64,000 nt of DNA, from positions 1,922,001-1,986,000 of the forward strand of contig NZ_CP066306.1 in NCBI RefSeq assembly GCF_016406145.1, written 5' to 3'. A program made the translations under genes and the position numbers. Positions within the stretch are counted from its first letter, which is position 1. Each line of letters starts with the position of its first letter. This document shows, piece after piece, positions 37,661-47,309 of this stretch. The notes beneath the pieces are model-generated. The model did no database searches and had not been told where the DNA came from. It was given only the letters and a program-made list of their open reading frames with translations. Origin of the DNA: Pseudomonas putida. Lineage in GTDB: Bacteria > Pseudomonadota > Gammaproteobacteria > Pseudomonadales > Pseudomonadaceae.

Positions 37661-38638
37661 ATGTTGCCGCGCTTTCCCGCCGTCACCCGCTGCCTGACCC
37701 TGGCCGGCCTGCTGGTAGCAGGCCCCGCCGTTGCACTGGAGTTGCCGCTGCCGCCTCCGGGTGAAGACGTCGTTGGCCAGGTGCAGGTGATCAAGGCCAA
37801 GTACGAGGACACCTTTGCCGACATCGGTACAGCCAACGACCTCGGCTACCTGGAGATGATCGCCGCCAACCCGGGTGTGGACCCGTGGCTGCCGGGCGCC
37901 GGTACCGAGATCATCCTGCCGACCCGTTACGTGCTTCCGCCGGGGCCCCGCGAGGGCGTTGTCATCAACCTTGCGGAATACCGGATGTACTACTTCCCGA
38001 AAGGGCAGAGTGTGGTGTACACCTTCCCGCTGGGAATCGGTCGTGAAGGCTGGGGTTCCCCCATCGCCAACACCAAGATCATTGCCAAGACCCCAAACCC
38101 GACCTGGACGCCACCGGCCTCGATCCGTGCCGAACATGCCGCCGACGGTGACATCCTGCCAACCGTGGTTCCGGCCGGGCCAGACAACCCGCTAGGGCCG
38201 TACAAATTCACCCTGGGTGTGCCGGGGTACCTGATCCACGGTTCTAACAAGAAGTTCGGCATTGGTATGCGTACCAGCCATGGTTGCTTCCGCATGTTCA
38301 ACAACAATGTGCTGGAGCTGTCGAAGATGGTCCCGGTCGGTACGCCGGTGCGTATCATCAACGAGCCTTACAAGTTCGGAATCAGTGGTGGCAAGGTATA
38401 CCTCGAGGCGCACACGCCGCTTGATGACAACGGCGACCCGTCGGTAGTCGACAAGCACACTGCGGTCATCAACGCGCTGCTCAAGCGCGAAGACCTGGCC
38501 AGCAATGTGCGTATGAACTGGGACATGGTCCGCGACGTGGTCGCTGCAGAGGATGGCATGCCGGTAGAGATTGCCGTGCCAGTCGACAACCAGGGTACAG
38601 CTCCCATGGTGTCGAGCATTCCACCAGAACTGCAGTAA
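37661..38638 (+). CDS. L,D-transpeptidase (YkuD family)
   Basis: A 325-residue periplasmic enzyme. The signal peptide ends near AVA (residue 25). A LysM-like region follows (about residues 40-90, ending TEIILPTRYVLPPGP), then the YkuD catalytic domain (about 97-232) with HGSN and SHGCFRM; the nucleophile is Cys209. A C-terminal extension of about 90 residues follows. Family members form 3-3 cross-links in peptidoglycan or attach Braun-type lipoprotein to it. The next gene is the OprI lipoprotein, which ends in a Lys-containing tail, so attachment of OprI to peptidoglycan is a natural guess for this enzyme. AAGGAT precedes the start. Confidence 0.92.
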   Translation: MLPRFPAVTRCLTLAGLLVAGPAVALELPLPPPGEDVVGQVQVIKAKYEDTFADIGTANDLGYLEMIAANPGVDPWLPGAGTEIILPTRYVLPPGPREGVVINLAEYRMYYFPKGQSVVYTFPLGIGREGWGSPIANTKIIAKTPNPTWTPPASIRAEHAADGDILPTVVPAGPDNPLGPYKFTLGVPGYLIHGSNKKFGIGMRTSHGCFRMFNNNVLELSKMVPVGTPVRIINEPYKFGISGGKVYLEAHTPLDDNGDPSVVDKHTAVINALLKREDLASNVRMNWDMVRDVVAAEDGMPVEIAVPVDNQGTAPMVSSIPPELQ

Positions 38639-38659
38639 GCCCTCGAGCGATACGACTGA

Positions 38660-38696
38660 AGCCTGCCCGGGTTAAACGCCTGGCGCAGGCTTTTTC
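38660..38696 (+). terminator. Intrinsic terminator of the L,D-transpeptidase gene
   Basis: AGCCTGC (38660-38666) pairs with GCAGGCT (38685-38691), followed by TTTTC on the plus strand. Confidence 0.7.
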
Positions 38697-38730
38697 ATTT
38701 GTGTCGGCTACTTTTGTTGCGGCAATAAAA

Positions 38731-38757
38731 AAGCCGACCCCGCAAGTGGGTCGGCTT
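38731..38757 (-). terminator. Intrinsic terminator of oprI
   Basis: AAGCCGACCC and GGGTCGGCTT form a perfect 10-bp stem. An A-run (38727-38732) on the plus strand becomes a T-run for the minus-strand transcript. Confidence 0.88.
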
Positions 38758-38778
38758 CTTAACAATCCGTGAGGACTA

Positions 38779-39030
38779 TTACTTGCGGCTGGCTTTGTCC
38801 AGCATACGCAGAGCGCGCTCGTTGGCTTCGTCAGCGGTCTGCTGAGCCTTCTGAGCGGCTGCCATTGCATCGTCAGCCTTACGGTAGGCTTCGTCAGCAC
38901 GGGCCTGAGCGCGAGCTGCTGCGTCTTCAGTCGCAGTCAGACGAGCTTCGGTTTCTTTGGATACGCTGCTGCAACCGGTAGCCAGAACTGCGGCCAGAGC
39001 CAGAGCAGAGAATTTCAGAACGTTGTTCAT
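38779..39030 (-). CDS. oprI: OprI, major outer-membrane lipoprotein I
   Basis: An 83-residue Braun-type lipoprotein. The signal peptide ends in the lipobox LATGC (Cys20). The mature 64 residues form an Ala-rich coiled coil (heptads from about residue 28 to 78) and end in KASRK, whose terminal Lys is the attachment site to peptidoglycan in this family. AAGGGGAA precedes the ATG. It is one of the most abundant proteins in Pseudomonas. The L,D-transpeptidase gene lies convergent next door. The upstream 516-base gap must hold its promoter. Confidence 0.97.
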   Translation of the reverse strand: MNNVLKFSALALAAVLATGCSSVSKETEARLTATEDAAARAQARADEAYRKADDAMAAAQKAQQTADEANERALRMLDKASRK

Positions 39031-39546
39031 CGTGTTCCCCTTCAAGGACTTTCTATTAAATAGCCATCTCTCAGGAAAGAGAAACTGGCCGGCGTACATA
39101 GTACCCATTACTTGTAGTAAGTAAACTGACTCAGCGCAAGAACGGTAAAAAAAATGTTGCCCAAGGGTGCTTGACAAGATTCTCAGGATTTTTGTGAGCA
39201 CGCTGTGCAGGCGGCGCAAGCGATTGTTGTGTGGGAACTTTTTGTTGAACTAACGGTGACTTTAAGGGTCCGTGTACGTCTAAAGCCCAATAGTGTCCGG
39301 CTGATGTTGCAGGCCAGTTCGTACAGGGATTCGAGCTCATCGGCGTGACTTTTAACCGATGCTACCTTGAGCAATCCGGGGTGTCGCGCCTACTATTTGA
39401 TGGCCCGGTCCGGCAGAACCATTGCGATCGGCCTGCGGTCCAAGGGGCAAGAGGTGGCATAGGCGCTGCACGCATTGGTTCCTCTGCCGGATACATCACC
39501 ATCGATTAAGGTAAAGGTCTGCCCAAAAGGCCTGCGAGGAGTAGTG
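39031..39546. other. Gene-free gap between oprI and the GNAT gene
   Basis: No frame in these 516 bases has a start, ribosome-binding site and composition that I would call a gene. The left part must contain the oprI promoter on the minus strand (an A/T-rich stretch lies at 39146-39160), and the right end the GNAT gene leader. Compared with its surroundings the middle is long and less GC-rich. A small RNA is possible but I see no clear terminator that would define one. Confidence 0.5.
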
Positions 39547-39828
39547 ATGAGTGAAGCGCTGACCATCCACCATGACCAGGCCGGTCATCAGTTCGAGACC
39601 AACGTGGACGGTCATCGTGCCTACCTGACGTACATGGATCTGGGCAAGCAGACGCTGGATATCTATCGCACCTTCGTTCCGAATGCCCTGCGCGGCCGCG
39701 GGATCGCTGCAGCGCTGACCGAAAAGGCCCTGGAATACGCTGAACAGATGGGCTACACGGTGATTCCTTCCTGCTCGTACGTGGAGCGTTACATGGAGCG
39801 CAAGCAGCGTCATTCGAGCAAGGCCTGA
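39547..39828 (+). CDS. Small GNAT-fold N-acetyltransferase (YjdJ-like)
   Basis: A 93-residue minimal GNAT protein of the COG2388 type. It has the acetyl-CoA pyrophosphate loop RGRGIAAALTEKALEYA (about residues 49-65) and the core strand AYLTYMDLGKQTLDIYRTFVP. Such small acetyltransferases lack the usual N-terminal substrate strands; substrate is unknown. GAGGAG precedes ATG 39547. It converges on DAHP synthase with a shared terminator. Confidence 0.87.
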   Translation: MSEALTIHHDQAGHQFETNVDGHRAYLTYMDLGKQTLDIYRTFVPNALRGRGIAAALTEKALEYAEQMGYTVIPSCSYVERYMERKQRHSSKA

Positions 39829-39850
39829 TCGGGCTGGGCTGTACATGCAA

Positions 39851-39879
39851 AAACGCCGGGCAATGCCCGGCGTTTCGTT
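39851..39879. terminator. Bidirectional terminator between the GNAT gene and DAHP synthase
   Basis: AAACGCCGGGC and GCCCGGCGTTT form a perfect 11-bp stem around AAT; A-rich sequence precedes it and CGTTTTC follows. Confidence 0.88.
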
Positions 39880-39891
39880 TTCTGGCCCGGC

Positions 39892-40968
39892 TCAGCCGCG
39901 CTTGCGCTGCGGCAATACATCCTTGAGCTTGGCGTGCATGCTGCGCAGGGTTTTCTCGGTGGCAGACCAGTCAATGCAGGCGTCGGTGACCGATACGCCA
40001 TACTGCAGATCTTCCAGATTCTTCGGGATCGACTGGGCGCCCCAGTTCAGGTGGCTTTCGACCATCAAGCCAATGATCGACTGGTTGCCTTCGAGAATCT
40101 GGTTGGCGACGTTCTCCATGACCAGCGGCTGCAATGCCGGGTCCTTGTTGGAATTGGCGTGGCTGCAGTCGACCATGATGTTGGCCTTGATTTTCGCCTT
40201 GGCCAGGTCCTGTTCGCAAAGGGCAACACTTACCGAGTCGTAGTTCGGCTTGCCATTGCCGCCACGCAGTACTACGTGGCCGTAGGGGTTGCCCTTGGTA
40301 GTGACGATGGATACGCCACCTTCCTGATTGATGCCCAGGAAACGGTGCGGCTTGGATACCGACTGAAGAGCGTTGATGGCCACTGTCAGGCCGCCATCGG
40401 TGCCGTTCTTGAAGCCAACCGCCGAGGAAAGGCCTGAAGCCATTTCACGGTGGGTCTGGGATTCGGTGGTGCGCGCGCCAATCGCCGACCAGCTGATCAG
40501 GTCTTGCAGGTACTGCGGCGAGATCGGGTCGAGCGCTTCAGTGGCGGTTGGCAGGCCCATTTCGGCCAGATCCAGTAGCAGTTGGCGGCCGATGTGCAGG
40601 CCGTCCTGGATCTTGAAAGAGTCATCCAGATAAGGGTCGTTGATCAGGCCTTTCCAGCCGACCGTGGTGCGCGGCTTCTCGAAGTAAACACGCATTACCA
40701 GATACAGCGTGTCGGAAACCTCCTCAGCCAGCACTTTGAGGCGCTCAGCGTATTCGTGAGCGGCCTTGATGTCGTGGATCGAGCACGGGCCGACCACTAC
40801 GAACAGGCGATGGTCTTTCCCGTCGAGGATATTGCGCACCACTTCGCGGCCGGCAGTAACGGTCTGCAAGGCTTTGGCGCTGAGAGGGATTTCCTTCTTG
40901 AGCTGATCGGGAGTGATCAAGGTCTCGTTGGAGGCAACGTTAAGGTCGTCGATCGGTAAATCAGCCAT
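39892..40968 (-). CDS. aroF: 3-deoxy-7-phosphoheptulonate synthase, class I
   Basis: A 358-residue class I DAHP synthase, first step of the shikimate pathway: phosphoenolpyruvate plus erythrose-4-phosphate to DAHP. The family signatures are present: VVGPCSIHD (metal Cys, about residues 57-65), KPRTTVGWKGLINDP (about 95-109), ATEALDPISPQYLQDLISWSAIGARTTESQTHRE (about 148-181), RGGNGKPNYD and VDCSHANSNKDP. The first 15 or so residues carry the feedback-regulatory strand. The start MADLPIDDLN is at 40968; the longer frame is not conserved. The symbol follows usage for the P. putida locus; which aromatic amino acid inhibits it cannot be read from the sequence. Confidence 0.95.
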   Translation of the reverse strand: MADLPIDDLNVASNETLITPDQLKKEIPLSAKALQTVTAGREVVRNILDGKDHRLFVVVGPCSIHDIKAAHEYAERLKVLAEEVSDTLYLVMRVYFEKPRTTVGWKGLINDPYLDDSFKIQDGLHIGRQLLLDLAEMGLPTATEALDPISPQYLQDLISWSAIGARTTESQTHREMASGLSSAVGFKNGTDGGLTVAINALQSVSKPHRFLGINQEGGVSIVTTKGNPYGHVVLRGGNGKPNYDSVSVALCEQDLAKAKIKANIMVDCSHANSNKDPALQPLVMENVANQILEGNQSIIGLMVESHLNWGAQSIPKNLEDLQYGVSVTDACIDWSATEKTLRSMHAKLKDVLPQRKRG

Positions 40969-41201
40969 CGTGTTACTCGTCAGGTCACGGTGCCGGCCGC
41001 CAGCAATCCCCGTGCGGCCCAGCAGCAAGAATGTTCGCAGCGGGGAGCCGAACCTTAGCGCGTTACAGGGGGCGCGACAATGGGCTGCAACGCGCCTGTG
41101 CAGGGTTTTTCCCTGCTGCAACAGGCTTGTACTGCTATTTGGGTGCGCAAAATGCCTCAATCGGTGTAGAAAAGCACACCGACATTCATCAGGAGATCAG
41201 C

Positions 41202-42149
41202 ATGGACCCTCGCAAACCACGCATTGGCATTATTGGCAGTGGTGCCATTGGCGGTTTTTATGGCCTGATGCTGGCGCGGGCCGGGTTTGACGTGCATTTC
41301 CTGTTGCGCAGCGAATTTGCGGAGGTTCGCGAGCATGGCCTGCGGCTGGAAAGCGCTGTGCACGGCGACTTGCGCATGCAGGTGCAGGCTTATTCCTGCG
41401 CTGCTGACATGCCGCCGTGCGATTGGTTGCTGGTAGGTGCAAAGGCCACCAGCAATGGCGAAATGGCGCCGCTGATCACCCAGGCGTCGGCACCTGATGC
41501 CAAGGTGGTTCTGCTGCAGAACGGGCTGGGTGTCGAGGAACAGCTGCGGCCAGCGTTGCCCGGCAATCTGCACTTGCTCGGTGGCTTATGCTTTATCTGT
41601 GTCAACCGCGTGTGCCCTGGTGTGGTACGCCATCAGGCGCTGGGTGCGGTCAACCTGGGCTATCACAGCGGGCCCGCCAGCGACGGGGGGGCGAGCATCG
41701 TAGAGGAGGGCGCCGGGCTGTTCCGCGCCGCGGGTATCGACTCCCAGGCCATGGGCGACCTCGGCCAGGCTCGCTGGCAGAAGCTGGTGTGGAATGTCCC
41801 CTACAACGGCCTTTCGGTGTTGCTTGGTGCCAGTACCTCGCCGCTGATGGCCGATGCCGACAGTCGTGAGCTTGTTCGGGCGTTGATGGCTGAGGTGGTT
41901 CAGGCGGCGGCCGCCTGTGGTCACGAGCTGCCTGCCGGTTATGCCGAGCACTTGTTCCGGGTCACCGAGCAGATGCCCGACTACTGGCCGAGCATGTACC
42001 ACGATCACGTCCAGCAGCGACCGCTGGAACTTCAGGCTATCTATGCCGAGCCTCTGGCCCGGGCGCGCGCTGCGGGGTGCAGCCTGCCGCGCATGCAGAT
42101 GCTCTACCAGGCACTGGCCTTCGTCGATCGCGCCAATCGCGCCGGCTGA
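41202..42149 (+). CDS. 2-dehydropantoate 2-reductase family protein (PanE-like)
   Basis: A 315-residue protein with the NADP-binding Rossmann loop GSGAIGGFYG (about residues 12-21), the ApbA/PanE central helix and the C-terminal segment MYHDHVQQRPLELQAIYAEPLARA with the family's PTE/SMxxD region. True PanE reduces ketopantoate to pantoate for CoA synthesis, but several paralogues with other substrates occur in Pseudomonas, and the catalytic Lys context (ARWQKLVWNVPYNGLSVLLGAS) is all that supports reductase activity here. AGGAGATCAGC precedes ATG 41202. Confidence 0.85.
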   Translation: MDPRKPRIGIIGSGAIGGFYGLMLARAGFDVHFLLRSEFAEVREHGLRLESAVHGDLRMQVQAYSCAADMPPCDWLLVGAKATSNGEMAPLITQASAPDAKVVLLQNGLGVEEQLRPALPGNLHLLGGLCFICVNRVCPGVVRHQALGAVNLGYHSGPASDGGASIVEEGAGLFRAAGIDSQAMGDLGQARWQKLVWNVPYNGLSVLLGASTSPLMADADSRELVRALMAEVVQAAAACGHELPAGYAEHLFRVTEQMPDYWPSMYHDHVQQRPLELQAIYAEPLARARAAGCSLPRMQMLYQALAFVDRANRAG

Positions 42150-42253
42150 AACCTCTACAGCCCGCATTGGCAGTGCGCCGGGCGGCCGAGCGAGTGTCCG
42201 GCGCGCTGCTAAGCTGAAGCTTGCTCTGCCGCCACGGCAGTCGAGGAGGTCGA

Positions 42254-42751
42254 ATGATCCGCTCCATGCTGTACGCCACCGACCTCGGTGTCTACGCCCC
42301 TTTTGTCATGCAGCATGCCTTGGCCCTGGCCCGCACGTTCGGCGCGGAACTGTATGTGATTCATGCCGTAGAACCCATGGGGCAGTTCGCCGAATCCCTC
42401 CTGCAAAGCTACCTCGATGAGCAGACGCTCGATGCGTTGCATAGCGAGGGCGTCAATACGGTGATGGCCAACATCGAGCAGCGTGTGCTGGAGAACTTTC
42501 GCGAGGAGCTGGGCGAGGACGCGGACCTGGCGGTGATCAAGGCGGTCCGGGTGCGCCAGGGTGATCCGGCGCAGGTCATCCTGGAGCAGGCGCAACGTTT
42601 GAGCGTGGACTTGCTGATTTTCGGCAGCCACAGCGCCGGTGCCGGGGTAGATGTGCCGATTGGTCGAACGGCTGTGCGCTTGCTGCAGTTGTCTGCGGTG
42701 CCGGTGTACATGGTGCCACTTTCGCAGCATCTCGGCCGTAGGAAAACGTGA
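42254..42751 (+). CDS. Universal stress protein (UspA family)
   Basis: A 165-residue single-domain UspA protein, with the N-terminal MLYATDLG strand and the ATP-binding-type loop GSHSAGAGVDVPIGRTAVRLLQLSAVPVYMV (about residues 127-157). The G-x(9)-G-S/T pattern is close to GSHxxG-x9-GRTA, so it may bind nucleotide. GAGGAGG precedes the ATG. It stands alone before cysB. Confidence 0.88.
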   Translation: MIRSMLYATDLGVYAPFVMQHALALARTFGAELYVIHAVEPMGQFAESLLQSYLDEQTLDALHSEGVNTVMANIEQRVLENFREELGEDADLAVIKAVRVRQGDPAQVILEQAQRLSVDLLIFGSHSAGAGVDVPIGRTAVRLLQLSAVPVYMVPLSQHLGRRKT

Positions 42752-42820
42752 AGCTGATGGTGGGCAGTTTCGGAGCGGCATGTAACAAAATAGTTCTAGT
42801 TTTATTTCGAGAACCACTAA

Positions 42821-43855
<1,035 letters not shown>

Positions 43856-43862
43856 AAAGGCA

Positions 43863-43955
43863 GCTTCAAGCTGCAAGCTTCAAGAAAGAGCAGTCCGTGT
43901 GGGCTGCTCTTTCTTCTTGGGGTTTGCAGCTTATAGCTTGAGGCTTGCAGCTGCC
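43863..43955. repeat. CTTGCAGC-type inverted repeat enclosing the cysB terminator
   Basis: CAGCTTCAAGCTGCAAGC on the left and GCTTATAGCTTGAGGC plus CTTGCAGCTGCC on the right form imperfect outer arms around the inner terminator at 43882-43915. It is the same dispersed family as after DoxX and greB. Confidence 0.55.
43882..43915. terminator. Bidirectional terminator between cysB and cysH
   Basis: AAGAAAGAGCAG and CTGCTCTTTCTT form a perfect 12-bp stem with a 10-base loop. Confidence 0.85.
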
Positions 43956-43956
43956 T

Positions 43957-44691
43957 TCAGGCCTTGCTGATGAGGTTGCCGGCGTGCAGCCCGCATTCCT
44001 TTTGGGTCGACTCTTCCCACCACCAGCGGCCTTCACGTTCGTGCTGGTTTGGTAGTACCGGGCGGGTGCAAGGCTCGCAACCAATGCTGATGAAGCCGCG
44101 CTCGTGCAGGCTGTTGTACGGTAGCTCGAGCATCCGGATGTAGCCCCAGACTTCCGCACTGGTCATCTGCGCCAGCGGGTTGAATTTGTACAGGGTGCGT
44201 TCCGCTGTGGAGAACGCGCTGTCGATTTCCAGCGCTGCCACCTGGCTGCGGGTGCCTGGGCTCTGGTCGCGGCGCTGGCCGGTGGCCCAGGCGCTGACGG
44301 TGGCGAGCTTGCGCCGCAGTGGCTCGATCTTGCGGATGCCACAGCACTCGCCATGGCCGTCCTTGTAGAAACTGAACAGCCCCTTTTCCTGCACGAACGG
44401 GTCGAGTTTGGCGCGGTCCGGGCTGAGGATCTCGATCGGGAGGCTGTATTGCTCGCGGACCTGGTCGATGAACCGGTAGGTCTCAGGGTGCAGGCGGCCC
44501 GTGTCGAGGCTGAACACCTTGACCTGCTTGTTCAGTTTCCAGGCCATGTCGACCAGCACCACGTCCTCGGCACCGCTGAAAGAGATCCACAGGTCGTCGC
44601 CGAAGTGATCGAAGGCGAGCTTGAGGATTTCCTGCGGGGATTTGCTGGCGTAGGTCGCGGCCAGGGCGGCGACGTCGAAGGGTTGGCTCAT
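43957..44691 (-). CDS. cysH: CysH, adenylylsulfate (APS) reductase
   Basis: A 244-residue reductase that makes sulfite with thioredoxin. The four cysteines of the [4Fe-4S] cluster are present as Cys116-Cys117 (GECCGIRK) and Cys205/Cys208 (GCEPC), and the catalytic Cys233 is in ECGLH near the C-terminus. The CC...CxxC pattern marks the APS-using bacterial type and not the PAPS-using enterobacterial enzyme. ADP-sulfurylase-type [10 protein letters not shown] is near residue 40. It converges on cysB, its likely regulator. Confidence 0.95.
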   Translation of the reverse strand: MSQPFDVAALAATYASKSPQEILKLAFDHFGDDLWISFSGAEDVVLVDMAWKLNKQVKVFSLDTGRLHPETYRFIDQVREQYSLPIEILSPDRAKLDPFVQEKGLFSFYKDGHGECCGIRKIEPLRRKLATVSAWATGQRRDQSPGTRSQVAALEIDSAFSTAERTLYKFNPLAQMTSAEVWGYIRMLELPYNSLHERGFISIGCEPCTRPVLPNQHEREGRWWWEESTQKECGLHAGNLISKA

Positions 44692-44770
44692 CAGGCGGTT
44701 TCCATCTTGGCTATGGCGCTGTGCGCTCGTAATGAGGTGATGGTAACAAAAAATGGCAGGCTAGACGCTG

Positions 44771-44801
44771 TGCCTGCACCGGCCTTGGGCCGGGGCAGGC
44801 A
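44771..44801 (-). terminator. Stem-loop after pabB
   Basis: TGCCTGCACCGGCC and GGCCGGGGCAGGCA pair over 14 positions with one mismatch around TTG. It lies ten bases past the pabB stop; a T-rich tract comes only further on, so it may be a weak terminator. Confidence 0.6.
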
Positions 44802-44810
44802 TGCGCTGAG

Positions 44811-46154
44811 TTACAGGCTTTGCAGCGTCTCCATCAATACCCGCACCTTGGCGATCGATTCTTCGTATTCCGATTGCCAGTCGGAGTCCGCCACCACCGC
44901 CCCGCCGCCCCAGCAGCTGACCTGCCCATCCTTGACCAGCAGGCTGCGAATGGCGATGGAGCTGTCCATTTCACCGCGCACATCCACGTACAGCAAGGAC
45001 CCGCAATACAGCGCGCGGCGGCTGGGCTCCAGTTCGTCGATGATCTGCATGGCGCGAATCTTGGGGGCACCGGTGATCGAGCCGCCTGGGAAGCTGTCGC
45101 CGATCAGGTCCAGCGCGTCCTTGTCGGTGGCCAGTTGCCCGGTGATGCTGCTGACCAGGTGGTGCACGTTGGGGTAGCTTTCCAGGCTGAACAGCTCGGG
45201 CACCTTCACCGAACCGATCTGGCACGTTCGGCCCAGGTCGTTACGCAGCAGGTCGACGATCATCAGGTTTTCCGAGCGGTCCTTGGGGCTGTGACGCAGC
45301 TCCTCGGCATTGCGGGCGTCTTCTGCCGGGTCGGCCGAGCGCGGGCGGGTGCCCTTGATCGGCCGGGTCTCCACTTGCCCCTGGCTGACGCGGACGAAGC
45401 GTTCAGGCGAGAAGCTCAGCAGTGCGCTGCCGTCGGCCAGTTGCTGGTAACCCGAGAACGGTGTCGGGCAGGCCTTGCGCAGTGCCTGGTAGGCGTGCCA
45501 GGGGTCGCCCTGGCAAGGAGCGCGGAAGCGTTGTGTCAGGTTGATCTGGTAGCAATCGCCGGCCTGGATGTAGCGCTGTACCTGATCGAATGCTGCCTCG
45601 TATTGCCCTGGTTGCAAATCTCCCGTCATGGCGGCAAGCAGGCGGAAATCGCCGCTTGCAGCGTTATCGGGATCTGCAAACAAGGCGATGAGGCGCTCAC
45701 GCTCGTCATCAGCCAGTTGGGGATGGAATACCAGTTGGCTGCTGCCATGCTGGTGGTCGGTCACCAGCGCCCAGCCATACAACCCAAGCTGGGCGTCGGG
45801 GAGGTCGAGGTCATCCGTGGCGAGGCAGGGCAGGTGCTCCAGGCGTCGGCCGAAGTCGTAGCTGAGGTAGCCGATCAGGCCGCCGGCAAATGGTAGCTCG
45901 ACACCATCGGGCAACTGCGCAGGGCCCAATTGTTTCAGGCTGGTGCGCAGCCGTTGCAGGAAGGCCCGGCCATCTTCGTCGGGTAGTACCTGCAAGTGTT
46001 GCAGCGGCCAGGCGCTGAGCAGGTCGAAGCGGCCGCGCTCGGCGCCTGGGCGGGCGCTGTCGAGCAGGATCGCCCCGGGCGCCTGGCGCAGGCGGCCGAA
46101 GTACGCGGCGGGGTCGGGCTGGTAGGGCAGGGGGTGGAGCGTACAGGTCGGCAT
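44811..46154 (-). CDS. pabB: Aminodeoxychorismate synthase component I
   Basis: A 447-residue chorismate-binding enzyme that converts chorismate and ammonia to 4-amino-4-deoxychorismate for folate. The catalytic Lys267 lies in PIKGT; anthranilate synthases (TrpE) have Ala at that place, so the Lys supports PabB. Other motifs are CYQINLTQRF (about 201-210), DLLRNDLGRTC and PGGSITGAPKIRAMQIIDELEP. The partner glutamine amidotransferase (pabA) is not in the window. The gene is separate from the ATP-grasp operon by a REP doublet. Confidence 0.94.
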   Translation of the reverse strand: MPTCTLHPLPYQPDPAAYFGRLRQAPGAILLDSARPGAERGRFDLLSAWPLQHLQVLPDEDGRAFLQRLRTSLKQLGPAQLPDGVELPFAGGLIGYLSYDFGRRLEHLPCLATDDLDLPDAQLGLYGWALVTDHQHGSSQLVFHPQLADDERERLIALFADPDNAASGDFRLLAAMTGDLQPGQYEAAFDQVQRYIQAGDCYQINLTQRFRAPCQGDPWHAYQALRKACPTPFSGYQQLADGSALLSFSPERFVRVSQGQVETRPIKGTRPRSADPAEDARNAEELRHSPKDRSENLMIVDLLRNDLGRTCQIGSVKVPELFSLESYPNVHHLVSSITGQLATDKDALDLIGDSFPGGSITGAPKIRAMQIIDELEPSRRALYCGSLLYVDVRGEMDSSIAIRSLLVKDGQVSCWGGGAVVADSDWQSEYEESIAKVRVLMETLQSL

Positions 46155-46250
46155 CAGTGTGGACGGCGATGTAAAAGCGAGGAGGGCGATTGTAGACCTG
46201 TGCAGGAAATGCGCCTAGCGCCAGTGTGATTTTCGAGCAGTGTGTTGAAG

Positions 46251-46317
46251 CCATCGCCGGCAAGCCGGCCCACAGGGGCTGCGCAGTCCATCCTGTGGGC
46301 CGGCTTGCCGGCGATGG
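46251..46317. repeat. REP doublet (REPIN) with perfect 26-base arms
   Basis: The arm beginning CCATCGCCGGCAAGCCGGCC at 46251-46276 is repeated as its exact inverse complement at 46292-46317, with 15 bases between. It lies between pabB and the ATP-grasp gene and can form a long hairpin. No transposase of the RAYT type is in the window. Confidence 0.9.
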
Positions 46318-46325
46318 GGGCAGAG

Positions 46326-47309
46326 CTATCCGTGCGGATGCACGTGCCCGAACAGGCTTTGCGCCACCCGGACACGCTGTTCGGCATCTTCGGTCACACC
46401 GTCCTTGGCCAGCGCCTCGATGTGCGCCTCGATGGCATGAGTGCGTTGGGTCAGCCCGGTGTCGTTGGCGATCTGGATGTTCAGGCCAGGGCGGGCATTG
46501 AGTTCGAGAATCAATGGCCCCTTGTCCTGGTCCAGCACCATGTCCACACCGATGTAGCCCAGGCCGCACAGCTCATAGCAGCCGGCTGCCAGCTTCATGA
46601 AGCCGTCCCAGTTCGGCAGCTGTACGCCATCCACCGCATTGGTGGTGTCCGGATGCTTGCTGATGATGTTGTTCAGCCAGGTACCGCGCAGGGTCACTCC
46701 GGTGGCCAGGTCAACGCCTACACCGATGGCGCCCTGGTGCAGGTTGGCCTTGCCGCCGGACTGGCGGGTTGGCAGTCGCAACATGGCCATCACCGGGTAG
46801 CCCATCAGCACGATGATGCGGATGTCAGGCACGCCTTCGTAGCTGATGCTCTTGAAGATCTGGTCGGGAGTTACCCGGTACTCGATCAGCGCGCGGTCGC
46901 GATGCCCACCGAGCGAGTACAGGCCGGTAAGGATGCTGGAGACCTGATGCTCGATCTCTTCATGGCTGATTATCTTGCCGGAAACCGTGCGGTAGCGGTC
47001 CTCGAAGCGGTCGGCAATCACCAGAATGCCGTCACCGCCGGCCCCCTGGGCCGGCTTGATGACGAAGTCGTTGCGCCCGCCGATGATCTCGTGAAGCTTG
47101 TCGATCTGTTTCTCGGTCTCGATGATGCCGTACATTTCAGGCACGTGAATGCCCGCTGCCAGCGCACGCTCCTTGGTGATGATCTTGTCGTCGACGATCG
47201 GGTACAGGCTGCGCTTGTTGTACTTGAGCACATAGTCCGCATTGCGGCGGTTGATACCCATGATGCCCCGGGCCTCCAGGGCTTTCCACGTCTTGATAAG
47301 GCCAAACAT
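46326..47309 (-). CDS. RimK-like ATP-grasp ligase of a three-gene membrane operon
   Basis: A 327-residue ATP-grasp protein of the alpha-L-glutamate ligase-like group related to RimK. Visible elements are IIGGRNDFVIKPAQGAGGDGILVI (ATP-grasp lysine and glycine loop, about residues 75-98), the substrate region, and NARPGLNIQIAN near residue 275, with the Glu and Asn that hold Mg-ATP (LILELNARPG). Such enzymes form amide bonds by acyl-phosphate activation, for example adding glutamate to a protein. The ATG overlaps the upstream TGA by one base (TGATG-type), so it is the third gene of the operon. What it modifies is unknown; the membrane protein upstream is the obvious candidate. Confidence 0.85.
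   Translation of the reverse strand: MFGLIKTWKALEARGIMGINRRNADYVLKYNKRSLYPIVDDKIITKERALAAGIHVPEMYGIIETEKQIDKLHEIIGGRNDFVIKPAQGAGGDGILVIADRFEDRYRTVSGKIISHEEIEHQVSSILTGLYSLGGHRDRALIEYRVTPDQIFKSISYEGVPDIRIIVLMGYPVMAMLRLPTRQSGGKANLHQGAIGVGVDLATGVTLRGTWLNNIISKHPDTTNAVDGVQLPNWDGFMKLAAGCYELCGLGYIGVDMVLDQDKGPLILELNARPGLNIQIANDTGLTQRTHAIEAHIEALAKDGVTEDAEQRVRVAQSLFGHVHPHG

Noticed and set aside
44811..46154. Anthranilate synthase TrpE as the identity of this gene
   Set aside because: The PIKGT motif with catalytic Lys, and the lack of the TrpE tryptophan-binding start, favour PabB.
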